A stretch of DNA of 64,000 bases, taken from the NCBI GenBank assembly GCA_007258455.2, contig VDFB02193867.1, positions 564,155,291-564,219,290 of the forward strand. The letters run 5' to 3'. Below, piece by piece: positions 12,632 through 24,091 of this stretch. The stretch's first letter is position 1, and each line of letters opens with the position of its first letter. The position numbers were made by a program, and so were the translations under genes. Under the pieces are notes generated by a model. It did not search any database, had not been told where the DNA came from, and worked only from the letters and a program-made list of their open reading frames with translations. The DNA is from Sequoia sempervirens (Eukaryota; Streptophyta; Pinopsida; Cupressales; Cupressaceae).

Positions 12632-12860
12632 ATTATAACCCTAAATGATACCTAACTCTAACCATGATTGAGCACTTACCCTTTATTGTAATCATAATGC
12701 TAAGTAAAACCTAACCCCAATTAAACTCCTATTTTTCGCTCTTTCCCTCTATATCCTATTATTACTTTATTGTAACCCTACACGATCCCTAAGTCTAATC
12801 ACAACTTAGCACTTACCCTTAATTGTAATCATAATGCTATTTAAAACCTTACCCCAATTG
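12632..12860. repeat. 138-bp direct repeat containing CCCTAA-like motifs
   Basis: TTATT(A/G)TAACCCTA...CACTTACCCTT(T/A)ATTGTAATCATAATGCTA...CCCCAATT occurs at 12632-12722 and 12770-12858. AACCCTAA and its complement also occur at 12470-12530. Confidence 0.65.
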
Positions 12861-13439
12861 TAATCAAGCTCTACCTCTGTATGTTGCATATATTTTAATA
12901 TTGACATACCAAAGAAAAAAAAAATGTAAAATTTGCAATAAAGAGCCATCTTCTCTTCAAAAAGACAAGTTGGATCTACTTTCATGGCCATTGTTTTCCT
13001 AAGAGTTTCTTTGATATATAAGTAATTTCTAATCTTGATAGATGATAATTCTTCTAGTACATATGTATCGAGACACCAATGAACTAGAATTTAGTGAACT
13101 AAAAACTATGAACATTTCATCTCATTACAAAAGAAGGGCACATTTCTACCATCACAAAATTGTACCAGTATCAAGTTAAAATGTACAATGCAACATAGAT
13201 TACAACTATAAATGCTTTGGGAAAATTAATTCTATGCTATATGGTATCTATCATACATACCTACATATCAGCCTACACTAAGGTGCTTGTCAATGCATCG
13301 ACTAGAAAGAAATTTTCCCATCATTTTTTGGGTAAGAAGTAATGGAGCTTTATAACATGCAACCTACACTACTTGGAGAGCAACCAAAAAATCCACATTT
13401 TCAACTTGAATCTAATGGGTCGCACTTAGATCCTTAGCT

Positions 13440-13715
13440 CAAAGTGATCAAATTCTATAGGAGCAAATTGTTTGCTAGAATTCCCTAAAGATGTGTTGTC
13501 ATGGATTTTTATGATTATAAAATAGCCACAAAATGGATGTGTTAAAAAGTCCTTGTAAAATTTCAAGCAAATGCAATCGACACATATAAAATTCGTCACA
13601 TTTAAACCTTTTCCTACCTTCCTTTTAATTGTGCCAAAATAGGAGCTCTATGATAGGGTATTGCATCTATCACAACATAATAGAAGGGGATTTTGTTAGA
13701 TTTTATATATACAAT
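13440..13715 (+). pseudogene. Second, highly decayed PPR relic
   Basis: Nucleotide-level resemblance to a PPR repeat unit. It has GTTGTCATGGATTTTTATGATTATAA (VVSWNAMI region), CACAAAATGGATGTGTTAAAAAGTCC (QNGFVEKA), TTTCAAGCAAATGCAAT (FKQMQ), then TGTGCCAAAATAGGAGCTCTATGATAGGG (CAKIGALEQG) and CATCTATCACAACATAATAGAAGG (HQSIIE). The same words occur in order in the PPR relic at 6750-6985. It is riddled with stops and frameshifts. It suggests that PPR-derived sequence once covered more of this interval. Confidence 0.6.
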
Positions 13716-13728
13716 TTTAACTATTAAT

Positions 13729-14018
13729 CTCTCTTCTCTCAATATCTATCTCTCTTATCTCTCTCCCTCTACCTCTTGTTCACTCTATCTCTCTTCATCT
13801 CTCTATATCTCTTTCTCTTCATCTCTCTCTCTCTCTAAATATGTGTGTCTCTCTCTATCTCCCTCTTTTCTCTTTGTATATCCCTCTCTTTCTCAGGTCC
13901 TCTCTCTTTGTTGTTTATGTCTCACTTTAATTTTTCCTCTCTCCTTACCCCTCTCTCTCTCGCTTTCCCCCATCTATCTCTCCCTCTTTCTATCCCTCTC
14001 TCTCCATCTCTTTCTATT
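13729..14018. repeat. CT-rich microsatellite region
   Basis: About 290 bp of nearly pure pyrimidine (CTCTCT, CTATCTCTC, CTCTCCCTC). The open frames here are compositional artefacts. Confidence 0.85.
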
Positions 14019-15229
14019 GCAAACATAACATGAAAATTGTTGGTAATGGAGCTTGATTATCTTCTTCATCCAAAGTTTTCTTTCAATCATGTTTGGATCC
14101 TTGTAAGAGGATACATAGTTGATTTGAAACTATCACTTCTCTATTGAGGCCTTTTTTTGCACAGACAACATCATTTTCTAAATGACCTACCAATTGACAT
14201 CCTTTACTACACAAATGTATGCAAACAAATAAATAAAATAGAGCATTTTTTTCCCTAAGTGAACACACCCCTACATTTGTTTCATTCAGTCTTTCCTAAT
14301 TCAATGCGTGCTTTGATCATCATTGGCAACATAGACCAGAAAGGCCTGACATTCCTAGCTATTTCACAAGTTCTTGATCTACAAAATCTTTGCATACACC
14401 AAACCTTCACATTCGAAAGATATGCACGTGTGAAACAAAGCCCATATGTCGCTTGCCGAAAAAATGAAAGAATCATTTGAAACCAATGTCAATTTCAAAT
14501 TCAAACTCTTCATACACTTAAAGTACATTTGAACTACTACAGGTATGTCTCTTTCTTATTGACATCACTACCAATATTTATATAGTTTATTTGTTGTAAA
14601 TTATATCTCTCTTTTTCCTTTACTGCAGGCTCCACTCATGGCTCACTTACACTATGCTCTCATTGTCTAACACCTACAAACTACTCTACCAAAGGTACAA
14701 CTAATAATTTGTATTGAATGCCAACTTGAACATTGTGTTTTCTATTAGTTGTTTTTCAAATACTAAATAGATTTTTTTTTTATTGCAGATACATTGGAGT
14801 TCAATGTGACCATGTGACAATATTGCACAAAATATAAAATATATCTATACCATTATATTCAATTGCATACATTCTTGTAATAACAATTAAACATTCCATA
14901 AAAACACTGGATTTTCATCATTGTATATATATCCTTATTCTACATTTTTATATCACATAATTTGAAGTTCCCTTTTTTTGTCTACTATTTCCATTTAAGA
15001 TTTTCCATGTGTTTTTCAATAAGTTACATACACATTGTTCTATTTCAACCAATATGTCTACACAAAATCAATTAAGGCAAATAATCGTTTGCATTTAATT
15101 TATTTCATGTGTTGTCTTTTTAGATTATATAAGCTTTTTTGTATTTCAACCAATATATTTACACAAATTTCAAATACAGCCATACAATTATTCCCTACCC
15201 CATTGCACACCTAAAGTGCAATTGCTAGT
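14019..15229. other. Intergenic, nothing recognised
   Basis: Short minus-strand frames at 14083-14268 and 14282-14476 match nothing I know. The remainder is AT-rich and featureless. Confidence 0.35.
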
Positions 15230-15540
15230 TTATTATATTTAATAAAATTCATATATTTATTATAAACATTAAAAAAAAAACTGTAAAGCATAGCTTAAAG
15301 TTATTTCAAATGCTCGCTTTAAGCTATTCAATGGTTAGAAACAGTTGACATAAAATATAATAAAGGTTAAAGTTCCATGGATTGTCTATGCAAACACTTG
15401 ATTGCTATGGTTAACCAACAAAAAATCCGAATTAAAAACTTTGTAGCCATCTTTCTACGCCAAAAATGTTCGATAGATGACAATGACAATAAGTAAGAAC
15501 TCGTCAGCGTAGCTCATGCATAGGTAGATGTTTGATGGAA
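15230..15540. repeat. Second half of the laccase-intron repeat block
   Basis: Similar to 21410-21690 in laccase A intron 3: shared AATAAAATTCATATATT, CTTTAAGCTAT(T/A)CAA, ACGCCAAAAAT, GATAGATGAC, and AGCTCATGCATAGGTAGATGTTTGA. Together with 4725-5290 it makes a split version of the intron block 20870-21690. Confidence 0.7.
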
Positions 15541-15856
15541 CAGCTATCTTGGTATTTTGGTCTCGCATTATAAAATTTGCTTAATCCACTCTATTTATTT
15601 GTTTAATTCCTCTTATAAAAACACATTAGAATTTCTACAATTATAAATATAAAATTATTTTATTAAAATTTAAGAATAAATATAAAATTATTTTATTAAA
15701 TTAATAAAATAATTAACAAATTATCTAAGAAGACGTTGAAATATGGGCTCTGCAAATTTAGTATTATTTTAATATTTTTTTAATTTTATCACTAATTTAT
15801 TAAAAAATAAATACATCAAGGATAATATTTATAAAATATTTTCATAGTTGTATGTA

Positions 15857-15862
15857 TTTATT
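15857..15862 (-). terminator. Possible poly(A) signal of laccase A
   Basis: AATAAA on the minus strand about 150 nt past the laccase A stop codon. The region is AT-rich, so chance occurrence is likely. The matching hexamer for laccase B is at about 42115-42120. Confidence 0.3.
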
Positions 15863-16011
15863 ATATTAACCTAGAAAATAAGTGAACCAGTAAACTAGGC
15901 ATATCTAATTCGAATTGCATCGAAACGCCATTTTCATTTTTTATGTAGCTTACCACACAACGAGGATATACATAAGGGACGGTTCGGCTATCCCACTAAA
16001 TCGCAATACAA

Positions 16012-19000
16012 CTAACATTTGGGTAGATCAAAAGGAGGAGGCGGCAATTTATCTGAATTTGTTGGCCCATCCTCTGTAATAAATACCATGTCAAAACCAA
16101 GTGCTGAATGGGATTCAAAGTGGCAATGCATCATCCAAGCTCCTGTGACATAGCAACATAGAGAAACTGACTGTAATTTTGTTGTTGAGAAGTAAAAGGA
16201 ATTTTAAAATAAACTATATATTTACGTTACAGTTGACAGAGGAGAAAGATTAGTTTTTACTGACTAAATACAATAAATGTAAGTGAACCATATATATTAT
16301 AATTCTCATGAAATGTTATGCATAAAATGAAATATGGGTCAATCTCGATCAACTCAAAACAGAACGGTAATGTTATTTTAGAACTTTGGAAAACAACGCT
16401 TGTAAATGAAATATATAGAGTTGAAAGCAGCTTACCTGGGTTGTTGGCTATAAATCTAATTGCCGCCCACCCACCAGGAGGAACTCCGATGGTATTCACC
16501 AATGGAGGATCTACCAAATTAAATTTTGCAGGACCCGTGTGAGAATCATAGTTTCCAAAACTTTGCCCCACAACATAAAAATTATGGCCATGAAGGTGTA
16601 TAGGATGATCCTCAAATGTAATAATTCCAGTATTTTGGAACACTATTTGCACATTGCTATTGAATTTCAGAACTTTTACTTTTGTTCCTAATTCAGTTCC
16701 CCAAAGACTCAATGGCACAGCTCCTGTGTAATTATATACTACTGGAGGATTATCAGGAAAATCTGTGGTAAACACTTCATCTATACCAAAATAATAGGCC
16801 TGCAAAATAGAGATGTTTGGCTCAATGAATGAAATGTTGTTAAAAGCTCCCACAACTCTTTTGCCATAGGGAGTTGCACATGAATTGTTTGGACAACTTA
16901 TGAGTGCCAAGCCCTCTGTTATTAACATTTCTACGTCAACAATCTGTGGTACTGATGGCATTTGACTTCTCAGATTCCTACTGATTTTCTCAGTTATTAA
17001 CATGTCCACATCAAAAATCAGTGGTATCGAGGGATTGAGACTTCTCAGATTGCTACTAAATTTGATTGCTGTTGCAGTATCATTAAATGCAGGAAGTCTA
17101 GGCAGCATAGGAACAGATGTATTACTGGAATCTTTGTATTGCAATATTGCAGTTGTTGTGGTATTTACGAAATCAGTACCTAGAGGTTGGCTATTGTATA
17201 CACGGGTAGCAATGTAAAAGAGCCCCGAATGTTGGCCTGTTGTAATGAGGACATCCATGGTGTTCCCTGGGTGTGTGAGCAATACATCAGTTGTATATGG
17301 TTTTGTATACTCGGCATCCACTGCCACAACAGTCATCAGGTGGTCAGCAATTTTGAAGAAGTATGAATGAAGCATCACACCGTTTACGATCCTCATTAGA
17401 TAGGTTTTCCCCCTCTCAACCAAAAACCTCGTGGTGTCTGCATTCACAATTGATTAATTGATTAATCATCTCTTCAAAACTATTATAACTTCAGATATAC
17501 TTTAAGAAATTATTTTTTCATTGATGCGCAAACCATTTGCAGAGCAAGGGAAGAAGTCCCCTGGTTGGCCATTGATTGTGGATGCGTTGGAATCGGCTGG
17601 TGAAGCTCCTGTTCGAATGGCATTAGCTAATACATCTTCTACGTTCGCATTCCACCATTCACCTACATAGAATACCCAAAAACAAAAAATATATCAAAAT
17701 TCGTAATTGGGAGTTGGTATTCTTTGCTTTTGCTATTCCAATTATTCAAATGTTTTTCTTTTGAATTATCGATTCTCAGATATTATGTTTTAATTTGAAT
17801 ATTAGTTATTAGGTCCAAGTTATGATACTTCTAAGGTCCAAAGTACGATAGATTTAATTTCTATTTTGTTAATGTTTGTTTTCCTTTGTGTTTGATTTTT
17901 AAATTTAAGTTTAAGTTTTTTTTTTTCCTTTTTAAAATTTAATTTAACAATATTTTATTAAACTATCTTATTTTAAAAAATCATATTTTATTTTTATTAT
18001 AACACTTATTTAATTTTATTTGTTAAATTGAATAATTTATTAGATTTTTAAATTATTACAACATTTTTTATTACAACCATTTATCTGTAATTTCTTCAAG
18101 GAGGATTGAGAGAAGCTTGCTATGTAGTTTGGTATTCTTTTTATTTTTTGTCTTTATGTTTTAAAACAAATTTTGATCATTTAAGATTAAATATTAGATT
18201 TTTTAGCTATTAGATATATAAAATAGATAATGTATGAAAAATAGAATAGTAAAAAATAAGAAAAAAACATGTGGGGCCATAGCTTTGATCAAATAAATTT
18301 TATTTTCACATTACCTAAATGAAAATGCTAACTACACCATGGATTGGTTCAGTTTCAAAATGAAAAATAGCTAATTGATCTTATGACATGTAACAAACTA
18401 TAGAAAGTAAAAACCTAGAATAATCAATTCTTGCAAACAAAGAATATTTATGCCTGGAAATCTTTGTCAAGTATCTCACAAGATATATTTCCTTCTAAGG
18501 TCTATCAAACCCTATACATTTCATGTAAGAAAAATCATTGAAGCTAGGAATCAAGTGGCATATTGTTACTATTGAGGTCATCAATAGCTTCATGTAGCTA
18601 TTAAAAAATCCCCAAGCATGTAAGTCAATCAAATAACTCAAAGTGTGGTAGGTAGATTGGAATAGTTGGACCATGAGACCAATTCTTGTTTACCATATAC
18701 TTTCCATCCTCCACTTCACAATAATCATTGTATGAATATCTATCATTCATATAAGGAGAAAGTAGAAGAGAAAAGTTTGTATAGCAACTTAATGATAAAT
18801 ATTACTTGCTAGCAAAAGTGTTATTGTAAACTAACACTTTCTTGTCTCCTTGGAGGACTCACCAACTATCTATGTAGCTATGATATCCTTTGCCTCAATT
18901 TTGTGACCTAGAGGCTTGACGTTGAGGCCCAAAATAACCTAAACCTTTCACACCATTATTGTAATCATTTCTCTTATTAGCTATTTTGGTCAAACTATAC

Positions 19001-22000
19001 TCATTAAATTTTATGAATAAAAAAATATAGAATTCTTAGGAGTTGGCAATGATGTCTTGGGTCATTGGGTAACCAAAGAAAATCACTAATTCTATACTAT
19101 AAGGACTACCACCTATAGCAAGTGTTTAGGAAAATTAAGATACATATCACTCTAGGTGAGACGTTGGTCCGCTATATATATTTCAATGGAACATTTGAGG
19201 TCCTTAGATAGGTTGACGTCAACAAAAACCCTCCTCTAGGGGTAACAAGAATAAAACCTATTCTATTATGTTAGAACCTTGCTATGTTATTCACATGCAT
19301 AGTTCATATTGAGATAAGGTGGTGAACTTGTTATAGTTCATGTTAATTGTTTGATCATAGATAGGTAAACAACTATAGAATTAGTTTTACTAAGTATTAG
19401 CAAGCTACAATACCATTGTATCAAATGTTATGGTTTTGCATGGATGCTTGCCTAAGTATAATGTTGGTATGAGCACAATTGCATATTATTTGGAGGAAAA
19501 GTCACTATCCCAAAACTATCTAGAAGTAAGTTATTGGAGTGTGTATGATAGTTCAAGTGAACATGTGATATTATTGGAGTACATGTGGTGATGACAAGGT
19601 GTTAGTATGCGATTTTTACCTCACGGGTTTATTTTACCCAGACAAGTTGTTAACCTTGCTTAGGTGGATTTAATTTTACTAGTAATTTGGAGTTTAGTAG
19701 AAACTAACTCTTAACTACCACCAATTTGTTGAGAAATTTGAACAAACCTTTCCCTCCAAAACTTGGAATTTGGTTTTCTATTTCTCCAATATATTCACCT
19801 CATTTCCTTATCGCAAACACATCAATTCGACCTACAATCTCTTGTATTTGGTTTTTCTTTGATACTTGTATTTTTCTAAAATTTATTAGCTTCATTTTCA
19901 CTAGGAACATGGTGATGCTCAAAGGGATTCTCAAAGATACCATACATAGTTAGAAGCAATCACATGCTTGTCTCTACTATCATAATCCATAGTTGGTGTT
20001 TGGTCATAATGCAAGAAGAAATATATGTGATTTCATTGAATTATCAATAGCCTTTGATCAAGTGTGTTTTGTACTAACTATTTATGTGTAGAGATTATCC
20101 ATGTGGAGAAGTCATTTTTCATATAAACTTTAATATGTTGATGTCATGGTACAATCATGTTTTCGTTGTATGAAATTTATGATATTCTACATGGGAGTTA
20201 GATAGTTGAGATGGTTGGATTTTAGTGAGAACGTATTGACAATTAAATCTACTTGCTTGTATGAATGGAATGAGCCCTAGTTGTTGGATACTATCACTCA
20301 AGACGTGGTAAAATAGTTTTAGAGGTTGTGTGTTTTAGTCTATAGATTAAGATATTATACAAAAAAGTAATTATTGTATTGGATGTTATTTCCTACTAAT
20401 ATAATTTTTACTATCATTTTGGTAGTGGTTTTCTTCTCATAAGGGTTTCCCATGTACATCTACATTTCATGTTTATTTTTAGTTTGCACACACTTTTATG
20501 TGTTTTGTATTCTAACAAATGAATTGGTATAAAAAATATAATTGGATTTGATGACATAATATTATGGTGTTCTAATGTCCTAGTCTATCAGTCAACTATA
20601 ATTGGGATTAAACTCCAGCATGTTCAACACAAAAAATAGGGCCTAGATTGATCATAATGTAGCTAAGAAGGTGCCATAAAGACAAGGGAGGGTTAGGAAA
20701 CTCAACCCAAATAGGGACTCAAAGTACATGCCCCTCAAAGAAAATAAAGTGTTGGTCTAGATAGGAAAACCAAAAGAGTGTTGTGAGTATACCAAGGGAA
20801 ATGTTAAAAAATAGAGCCCTCATAAATTTAACATCTAAGAAATAGAAAAAGGGAAGAAACCCAATAATATTTTTTACTACTTCCACATAAACCCCATGAT
20901 GGATTTAGGTGGAACTAATCCAACTCTTTAACATGTTCTTGGAGGGAATTCTACCAAAAATTATCCAATGAGAGTGAAGTTTCAAACCATTTACATGCAT
21001 TATCAAAATATAAAAGAAAATAAATCAAGCACAAAAGATTTACCTCCTGAACTACTTTTGGTACACACTTTTGAAGGTGCTTCGATCGTGCCATTTTCTT
21101 GCACATCTAAGCTAATGATCCCAAGAACAACTATTAAGCCACTAAAATTGGTGGTCATTTTAATTAATAAAAACTATCTAAAGGTGATAATTTCTGTTTA
21201 AAAAATTACAAAAAATATGAAGGCTATTACTACTAACTACAATATGAAAGAAGGATGGCAAAACAAATGAATGACAATAACAGAAACATAAAAACCAAAC
21301 CAAACAAAATTAATACTGGAACTCACACAAACAAAAGTCGCCTATAATTACATTACTATCATAAAAGATATTTTTACTTAAATCTATTATATTAAACAGT
21401 ACAATAAATATTTAAGGTTTAATAATAAAATTCATATATTGATTATCCAACCTAAGTAATTTTAAACCGCTTTAAGCTATACAAAGGTTAGAACCCATCT
21501 TACATACAATCTAATCAAGGTCAAAGCTCCATGGAGTGTCCATGTAATCAGTAGTTGATTGGTACAGTTAATCAAATAAATCAAACTAGAAACATTTTAG
21601 GCAACATATTACGCCAAAAATATTAGATAGATGACGATGGCACCAAGTAAGAATTCGTCAACTTAGCTCATGCATAGGTAGATGTTTGACTTAGTCTGTA
21701 TTACGTGGGAGTGAAACAATTTTGGTTTCTTGGGTTTTTGATGTAAGATAAATTTGAGGGATTGAATTTTCAGTAGAAATTATCCCTAAAAAAAGGAAAA
21801 GGTAATAAGAACACCATCGTCTTCTTGTTCTTATATGAACTGCTGAATATTTTTATTTGAACTTGGTTTCATGCCTTTCTACAACCCATAGATTTTTCTG
21901 TATACTGTATAATTATCTTTTTAATTAAAAATATAATATGTACCTTATTCATCATTTAAAAAGAAATATACCCTAGAGAAATGTTCAGATATTTTGAGTG

Positions 22001-23125
22001 TATCCATTAGACTCTTTAATAACAGATTCATTAAACATTGAGTTGTAAGAAACACAGATCGCTATTCCATGGACATCACCATTCTAAAGGGTCACTAAGT
22101 AAGTAAAATTGTTACAAATCTAAATTAAAGTAGCAATCTTACAAAAGTTATCAGGTAAATTCACCGTCAGTAATTCACAGTTACCACCAGCAATTCACCA
22201 TCATAGAAAATTCATGACATTAACATTTTTAATATATATATATATATAATGTTAATGCCATGAATTTTCTACGTGATGAATTGTGAATTTGAATTGTGAA
22301 TTTGCCAACGATGAAGGAGCCCCTATAAAAATAGTCTGCGATTCAGCATGGCTTAGATTAGATAGATCTTTTACACAACATTCACATGGGCCTTTCTCTA
22401 AGAATTTCAGGATAAGGGAGTTCAGTGGGAAAAATCGACCTACCTAAAATAATAAGAATCTCAGCATCTGGTTTGGGGAAAGGATAGTCGATTCCAGGCC
22501 GGGGTAAAATGACCAAAGCTCCATGCAAAGTAGCTCTCAGATATGTGATATGCGCGTGCCACCACAGCGTCCCTTCCTGTCCCGTGATGGTGAAATTGTA
22601 GGTAAATTTATTCCCAGGAGTAATGGGACACTGCGTTACGTAGGGCGTTCCGTCTGCCCAACAAGATTTGAGCTGCTTCACCCCATGCCTGCAAAATCAT
22701 AAACAGTAAAAAAATCAAACTCTAATTTTAATATTAAGCCAAAACTTGAATAGATGAAAATTTGATCAGCCTTGAGTCTTTGTTACCAGTGTATAGTAAC
22801 ATTATATGGCGCATTGTTCTCCACTTCAACGACCAGATTATCGCCTTCGTGAACGGTTATAGTCGGGCCAGGAAGCTGTCCATTGACTGTTACAACCGTC
22901 TGAGTGCTACACAATTTAGTCACGTTCTGTGTTCCAATCTGTAACACGGTTAAAAATACAACTTAGACCTCAGGCTTAACAGGATGCTTATAGACTTTAC
23001 TCGATTATTAAAAAACTGCTTACAGTGAATTTGTGGTGCACAATGGCTCCACACGCTGCCCATGGCGATACCAAAACTAAACAGACAAGCGCCGCAAATT
23101 TCAGCACACTTGACAACCCTACCAT
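16012..23125 (-). CDS. Laccase A, complete six-exon gene (586 aa)
   Basis: Plant laccase: a secreted multicopper oxidase that couples one-electron oxidation of phenols or monolignols to reduction of O2 to water in the apoplast. Exons in coding order are 23024-23125, 22787-22938, 22444-22688, 17534-17662, 16436-17437 and 16012-16142. All splice sites are GT/AG, phases agree, and the sum is 1761 nt including TAG. Exon 1 encodes a hydrophobic signal peptide. Copper motifs are HWHG (84-87), WWHAH (127-131), HPIHLHGH (487-494) and HCHFESH (549-555), giving all ten His and the T1 Cys (C550). The C-terminus ends in the usual PPPP..DLPKC. Introns 1, 2, 4 and 5 are short (85, 98, 96 and 293 bp), while intron 3 is 4781 bp and carries repeats. 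Two oddities are a 25-residue internal duplication (about 337-386) and Phe560 at the T1 axial position where plant laccases usually have Leu or Met. The family call is secure; the physiological substrate is not readable from sequence. Confidence 0.93.
16918..17067 (-). repeat. In-frame 75-bp tandem duplication inside laccase A exon 5
   Basis: Two diverged 75-bp units in exon 5 give two 25-residue blocks, each with N-L-R-S near the start and D-V-(D/E)-M-L-I-T-E near the end. Other plant laccases have one such segment (the L-R-S-L-N region between the second and third cupredoxin domains). The duplication is in frame and adds 25 residues without touching copper ligands. The same structure occurs in laccase B at 43176-43325. 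Confidence 0.8.
17663..20869. other. Laccase A intron 3, proximal part
   Basis: Within the 4781-bp intron 3. Long AT-rich stretch (17700-18080) and non-coding sequence with only chance ORFs. I see no transposon ends here. It may be old decayed repeat DNA. Counterpart in laccase B is 43921-47129. Confidence 0.45.
20870..21695. repeat. Repeat block inside laccase A intron 3
   Basis: The first ~530 bp resembles 4725-5290 and the last ~280 bp resembles 15230-15540. The laccase B counterpart is 47130-47945. No protein family recognised. Confidence 0.65.
22205..22270. repeat. Foldback (hairpin) element in laccase A intron 3
   Basis: Arms 22205-22227 and 22248-22270 are complementary over 23 bp with one mismatch, separated by a TA-rich spacer. 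It lies 174 bp from exon 3 and is preceded by several AATTCACC(A/G)TCA-like words. It looks like a small MITE or a palindromic TA-rich expansion. Confidence 0.7.
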
Positions 23126-23165
23126 GATTAACTCTTTTTTAATTTTGTTCACGAGAGCGGTAGCG

Positions 23166-23173
23166 TATTTATA
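23166..23173 (-). promoter_or_regulatory. TATA box of laccase A
   Basis: TATAAATA on the minus strand, 41-48 nt upstream of the laccase A ATG. With the usual 25-30 nt TATA-to-start spacing this implies a very short leader of roughly 15-20 nt. The same site, at the same spacing, is upstream of laccase B. Confidence 0.6.
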
Positions 23174-23890
23174 CGCGAAAAGTAGTTCACGAGAGCTTAA
23201 CTAATAAGTATAATATTAGAGAGCTTAAGTTCGCTGTTTTTGGTAATTGTGTGTCATTTGCTAACCACTAATAAGTATGATATTAGAACGCCAATTTATT
23301 TGACTTTTGATTGTCCCTCTGATACGCATTGCCCGTGAGCACTGGCACGCAAACGCTTATATTCCACCAACCGCTATATTCCATACGTATTATTACTAGA
23401 CTAAATACGGCGCAGGCCATTCTTTATTCCTCCTATTCTTTTTCTTGTTCGATAACATTTGCTGATTCAACATTTTCTCCGTAAATTTGTCTTGTGGCAA
23501 AACAATAAGAATCAGGATGCTACCAATTACTTTGTAAGACCTTAAACAGTCTACACAGTCCGGGTAATCAGTCGCCTTTGTAATTTTTTCGAGGAAAGTA
23601 AATTATTTCTTTGTCATTTCAACTTTTAAAAAATCAAAAGTCAGCGGTGTTTGATGGGTTGCTTGTCGTCTTAAAAATCTTTTGATGGAGTTGCCTCGTC
23701 AATATTTAGTTAAAATATTTGTACTGATATTATTAGGTGTTATTAGGTGTTGATTTCATTCAAAATGCTTCATATTGAAAACATATATTTCCTTGTGGAC
23801 AATGACTGCCCCAAATACTTGTACTAATATTTTGTACATGATAAAAATGTTTTTGTTTTTCTTTAATAATATACCATTGTGCGGCGAATA
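23174..23890. promoter_or_regulatory. Upstream region of laccase A up to the transposon boundary
   Basis: About 700 bp of ordinary sequence between the TATA box and the first base similar to the upstream retroelement. It is more GC-balanced than its surroundings. It contains a doubled CTAATAAGTAT(A/G)ATATTAGA motif (about 23202-23220 and 23268-23288). No specific cis-element is claimed. It appears identical to 49477-50193 upstream of laccase B. Confidence 0.4.
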
Positions 23891-24091
23891 AAAATAGGTT
23901 GTGTTTGTTTGAAGGTTGGAAAGGTATGGGGGTTCACCAAAATGATAATAGATGGATTTATTTTCTTTTATTTCATTAGGAAATGAGATCCACATAAAGA
24001 ATTGACACGCAACTCTTAGGTGAGTCAACTCAATAAGGGAATCTACTGATTTCCTTATGATTGAGAATAGGGGTATCAAGTTGAACAACAC
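23756..24091 (-). pseudogene. Truncated duplicate of the gag-position ORF, copy 1
   Basis: The first ~65 codons match the ORF at 27337-27714. The following codons are unrelated host sequence, where the transposon was cut. The copy 2 version is 50059-50394 and reads identical. Confidence 0.55.

Larger units (their letters stand above)
7759..15698. other. Private 7.9-kb segment present only in duplication copy 1
   Basis: Flanked by AATTAAT at 7752-7758 and 15699-15705. Copy 2 has a single AATTAAT at 41956-41962, joining the two flanks directly. The segment carries the small two-exon gene, a PPR relic and several tandem arrays. It does not look like one transposon (no LTRs or terminal inverted repeats seen), so loss from copy 2 is more likely than insertion into copy 1. 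Confidence 0.75.

Noticed and set aside
12470..12860. Interstitial telomere repeat (CCCTAA words)
   Set aside because: The words are isolated and embedded in a 138-bp repeat; there is no TTTAGGG array.
13693..14033. 111-aa and 62-aa Leu/Ser-rich ORFs
   Set aside because: They are translations of a CT-rich microsatellite.
16318..17217. Plus-strand ORFs opposite the laccase exons (also 42576-43475)
   Set aside because: Antisense shadows of laccase exon 5 and intron 5.
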